From Galaxea fascicularis (taxonomy: Eukaryota > Cnidaria > Anthozoa > Scleractinia > Euphylliidae), in contig OX419335.1 in the NCBI GenBank assembly GCA_948470475.1, positions 21,188,999 through 21,252,998 of the forward strand: DNA of 64,000 nt, given 5' to 3'. The notes under the pieces were generated by a model that made no database searches, had not been told where the DNA came from, and worked only from the letters and a program-made list of their open reading frames with translations. Below, one piece after another: positions 61,700 through 64,000 of the stretch. The translations under genes and the position numbers were made by a program. The number at the start of each line of letters is the position of its first letter. Within the stretch, counting starts at the first letter, position 1.

Positions 61700-62069
61700 T
61701 AGTGGTGGGCCGATGAACGACTGTAATCGAAAGGGTTGATCGAAAAGTTCAAGCGAAGCGACAATCGATGATGCTTTTTTCATAATCGATTGTTGTGGAA
61801 AAATTAAAAATTTATTGGGACACAAAAATATAGAAATCAAGAAAAATGTCCGTTGAATATCTTGGTGTGAGTTTGGTGTGATTTTTCGTGGACTCCTAAC
61901 TTCTAAGTCACAACAGCAGATATAATCTAAGAATGTGTTTACTTGTGCGTACGCGCTGTCACTTTGACTTCTATGTAGTTGAAAAATACATGAAATGCTT
62001 ATTGGAAGATTTCTTCAATTATAATCGATGATCGATCGGTTGTGAAATCTCAACCGATTCCCACCACTA
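61700..62069. mobile_element. hAT-type MITE, 370 bp, 8-bp TSD
   Basis: The terminal inverted repeat TAGTGGTGGG / CCCACCACTA is flanked by a perfect 8-bp duplication CTTTGTGG (61692-61699 and 62070-62077), the hallmark of hAT transposons. Both arms hold TCGAT-rich words such as AATCGATGAT. There is no transposase. Confidence 0.9.
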
Positions 62070-63843
62070 CTTTGTGGCACAGGAACTATATGATTATGAT
62101 GAGCAAAAACGATTAACAAACTTTTCTTCATCACAGTTTAATTACATCTGATTACATTTCGATACAAGTGGTAAAAATCACTTAACTAGGTTAACAGTTC
62201 TAGTGTCCCACTATTATACCAACTTCACAATCGACATGTATCGGTGACATTTTAATCTATCAAAAAATATTTTACAGCGAAAGTGCGATAAAACCTCAAA
62301 GTGAGCTCTCTTCGACACCGCCCATAAAAGAACAAAAGTACTTTGCTCGCCTTGTTTTGAACATTTTATTGTGTTATTCTTGTGATCTATTACAGTAAAG
62401 ACGAAAGAAAGTGCCGTCGATGTCCTTTTTACAATAAAATGGAAAAACGTTGAGCGAAATCGACTTTACTTTTCATTGAGAAAAGTGACTGCGACAGACT
62501 GATCGAGCATACTATTTTAGCCATGAATCAACTCAGGTGATCAACTGCAATTATCGAGTGATGTTGAGAATCGTTTTTTTCTTGACTTCGATCAATTACA
62601 AATATTGCAAACAACAAACCTTGACTACAAGTCGTGGGTGGTATTATTTTTGACATCACTGTTAATGATAACATCTGACTCAGGATTTCTGAAAAACATT
62701 TTTCAGCCGTAAACATTGAACAAAGGACGAAGTTTACTGCAATAGCCTTAAAAATCTGGGATTTTTTAACTAACAACGAGAATTGCTTTTGAAGGACAAC
62801 ATATTGCTGGCATTTCCAATGTTGTAGCTGTTAAAAATCGTGTTTATATTTGGCAATGAGTTGTTGATTACTCTTTTGCGAGTTTCCAATAATGTCAAGA
62901 AAGCGAAGCCGAGGATATAAACCGTCCGGACTTCGCTTGGCTTTACTTCAACCAATTCTTTACCCAAAAAAATGAGCGGCAGCAGGGAAAACGAAGAGTT
63001 TTAGGCTCCAAAATGAAATATTGGAGCGAAAATATGCATTTGGAAAAAAGACGAGCGTTTTTAGTCCAAACAGCATGAAAACAACAAAAGGTAAGAAAAC
63101 AAAGAACGATGCCCGCGAATGTTTCTTCGGCGTTCCTTGTAGAAATTGGAAAACTAAGACAAGTAACAAACATAACTTGTAGTCACAGAGACAAATCACC
63201 ATATGTGATATAAAAGACACAACAGGAATACTAACCTGCGGACAGTAAGTGAGTTTAAGTCAGTCAACAATCACTCCGAACGCAGAGCTAAAGCAGAAGC
63301 CGTCAGTTCACACAAAAGTATACGTATTCATTTGCTAAACAGATACAAATCCTCATCGGGCCTTGAAGTTTTTCACCGTCACTTTGTTTTACTTCCCATG
63401 TCTACCAAGGAAGCTTCTTCAATTAAGGATTTTTAGAGGCAAAACCATCCAGTTTAATCCACAGCAAAAGTGAGCAATCGAAGACAGCGCCTGCATGATT
63501 AAAACCCTGCCAAACCACACGATCTTTTCTCTTGCAGATCCGTAAACTATAAAATAGCAAAGCCAGGCAATCCAATTTGCTGCTCTTAACATCCAAAGGC
63601 TGATTCTCATCGGTTTAAACAAAAAACGAACTGAGAAGTAGTCAACGTAGGCGGCGAATTGTTTACTGGACGGAGATCTGTTGATCCTGGCGAAAACTTA
63701 AGCCTCGTTTTGGCTTGGCTTGAGCCTGCGATCGAATTGAAAACGAGTTTCTGGTCAGCGGTCAACTTCAAAAAAACAGTTGACCTCGACAGCTGATAAC
63801 TTGAGCCCGCAATATGGTCACGTGATACTGGTCAGCGGATACG

Positions 63844-63875
<32 letters not shown>

Positions 63876-63942
63876 GGATGTCTAATATCTAAGATGTCCG
63901 CTGTAAACTAAATGGTCAGCTGGAGTATGGCCGCCATGTTGG

Positions 63943-64000
63943 ATTATTATTATTATTATTAGGGTATTATTAATTATTGTGCGAGGTCGTCGTCGTCGTC
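63943..64000 (-). repeat. Inverted second copy of the (GAC)n/(AAT)n repeat, cut by the window end
   Basis: (ATT)n, AGGGTATTATTAATTATTGT, GCGAG and (GTC)n are the exact reverse complement of 61427-61470. The rest of this copy lies beyond position 64000. Confidence 0.85.

Larger units (their letters stand above)
60819..64000. other. Gene-free region upstream of the AKNA-like gene
   Basis: No exon could be supported. The minus-strand promoter of the AKNA-like gene should lie just above 60818, but I see no TATA box. The repeats within are listed separately. Confidence 0.5.

Noticed and set aside
1..64000. CRISPR arrays, bacterial operons, rRNA genes
   Set aside because: Nothing resembling them is present; the repeats are eukaryotic transposons and microsatellites.

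Overview
The window is animal nuclear DNA: AT-rich, intron-dense, with GT-AG introns, long non-coding stretches and many short inverted-repeat transposons and tRNA-derived SINEs. The protein sequences and repeat types suggest a cnidarian, most likely a stony coral. That assignment is inference from repeat style and protein divergence; nothing in the window proves the species. The coding genes were rebuilt exon by exon by hand from splice sites, reading phase and remembered family sequences.

Layout. Positions 1-21,940 hold no gene I can support, only repeats: a 5'-truncated SINE, MITE-like elements, a perfect hairpin and an ACTCA/TGAGT-rich array. Positions 21,941-31,664 (minus strand) hold ATAT1, alpha-tubulin N-acetyltransferase, in ten exons, with a possible alternative last exon. 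Positions 33,569-36,397 (minus) hold RPL28, ribosomal protein eL28, in four exons. Positions 38,257-46,859 (plus) hold ODR4, an ER tail-anchored protein, in thirteen exons. Positions 48,623-60,818 (minus) hold an AKNA-like gene encoding a centrosomal/microtubule-organising protein, in at least nine exons. Positions 60,819-64,000 hold only repeats, including an hAT-type MITE with an 8-bp target duplication.

The four genes are unrelated housekeeping or cytoskeletal genes, not an operon. ATAT1 and RPL28 lie head-to-tail on the minus strand, RPL28 and ODR4 are divergent with about 1.9 kb between their start codons, and ODR4 and AKNA converge. ATAT1 and AKNA both act on microtubules, but I see nothing that makes their proximity functional. 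The introns are heavily colonised by non-autonomous transposons, several with readable TIRs and target-site duplications (TA, TTAA, TTA/TAA, 6 bp, 8 bp).

The points most worth a second look are two phase-compatible last exons for ATAT1, a hammerhead-ribozyme-like core in a Penelope-like fragment, a 1-kb transposon packed with TCGATAA-type motifs, an AKNA with a different zinc-ligand pattern and an unresolved small exon, and a near-perfect 438-bp palindrome between ATAT1 and RPL28. I found no convincing new multi-gene system.
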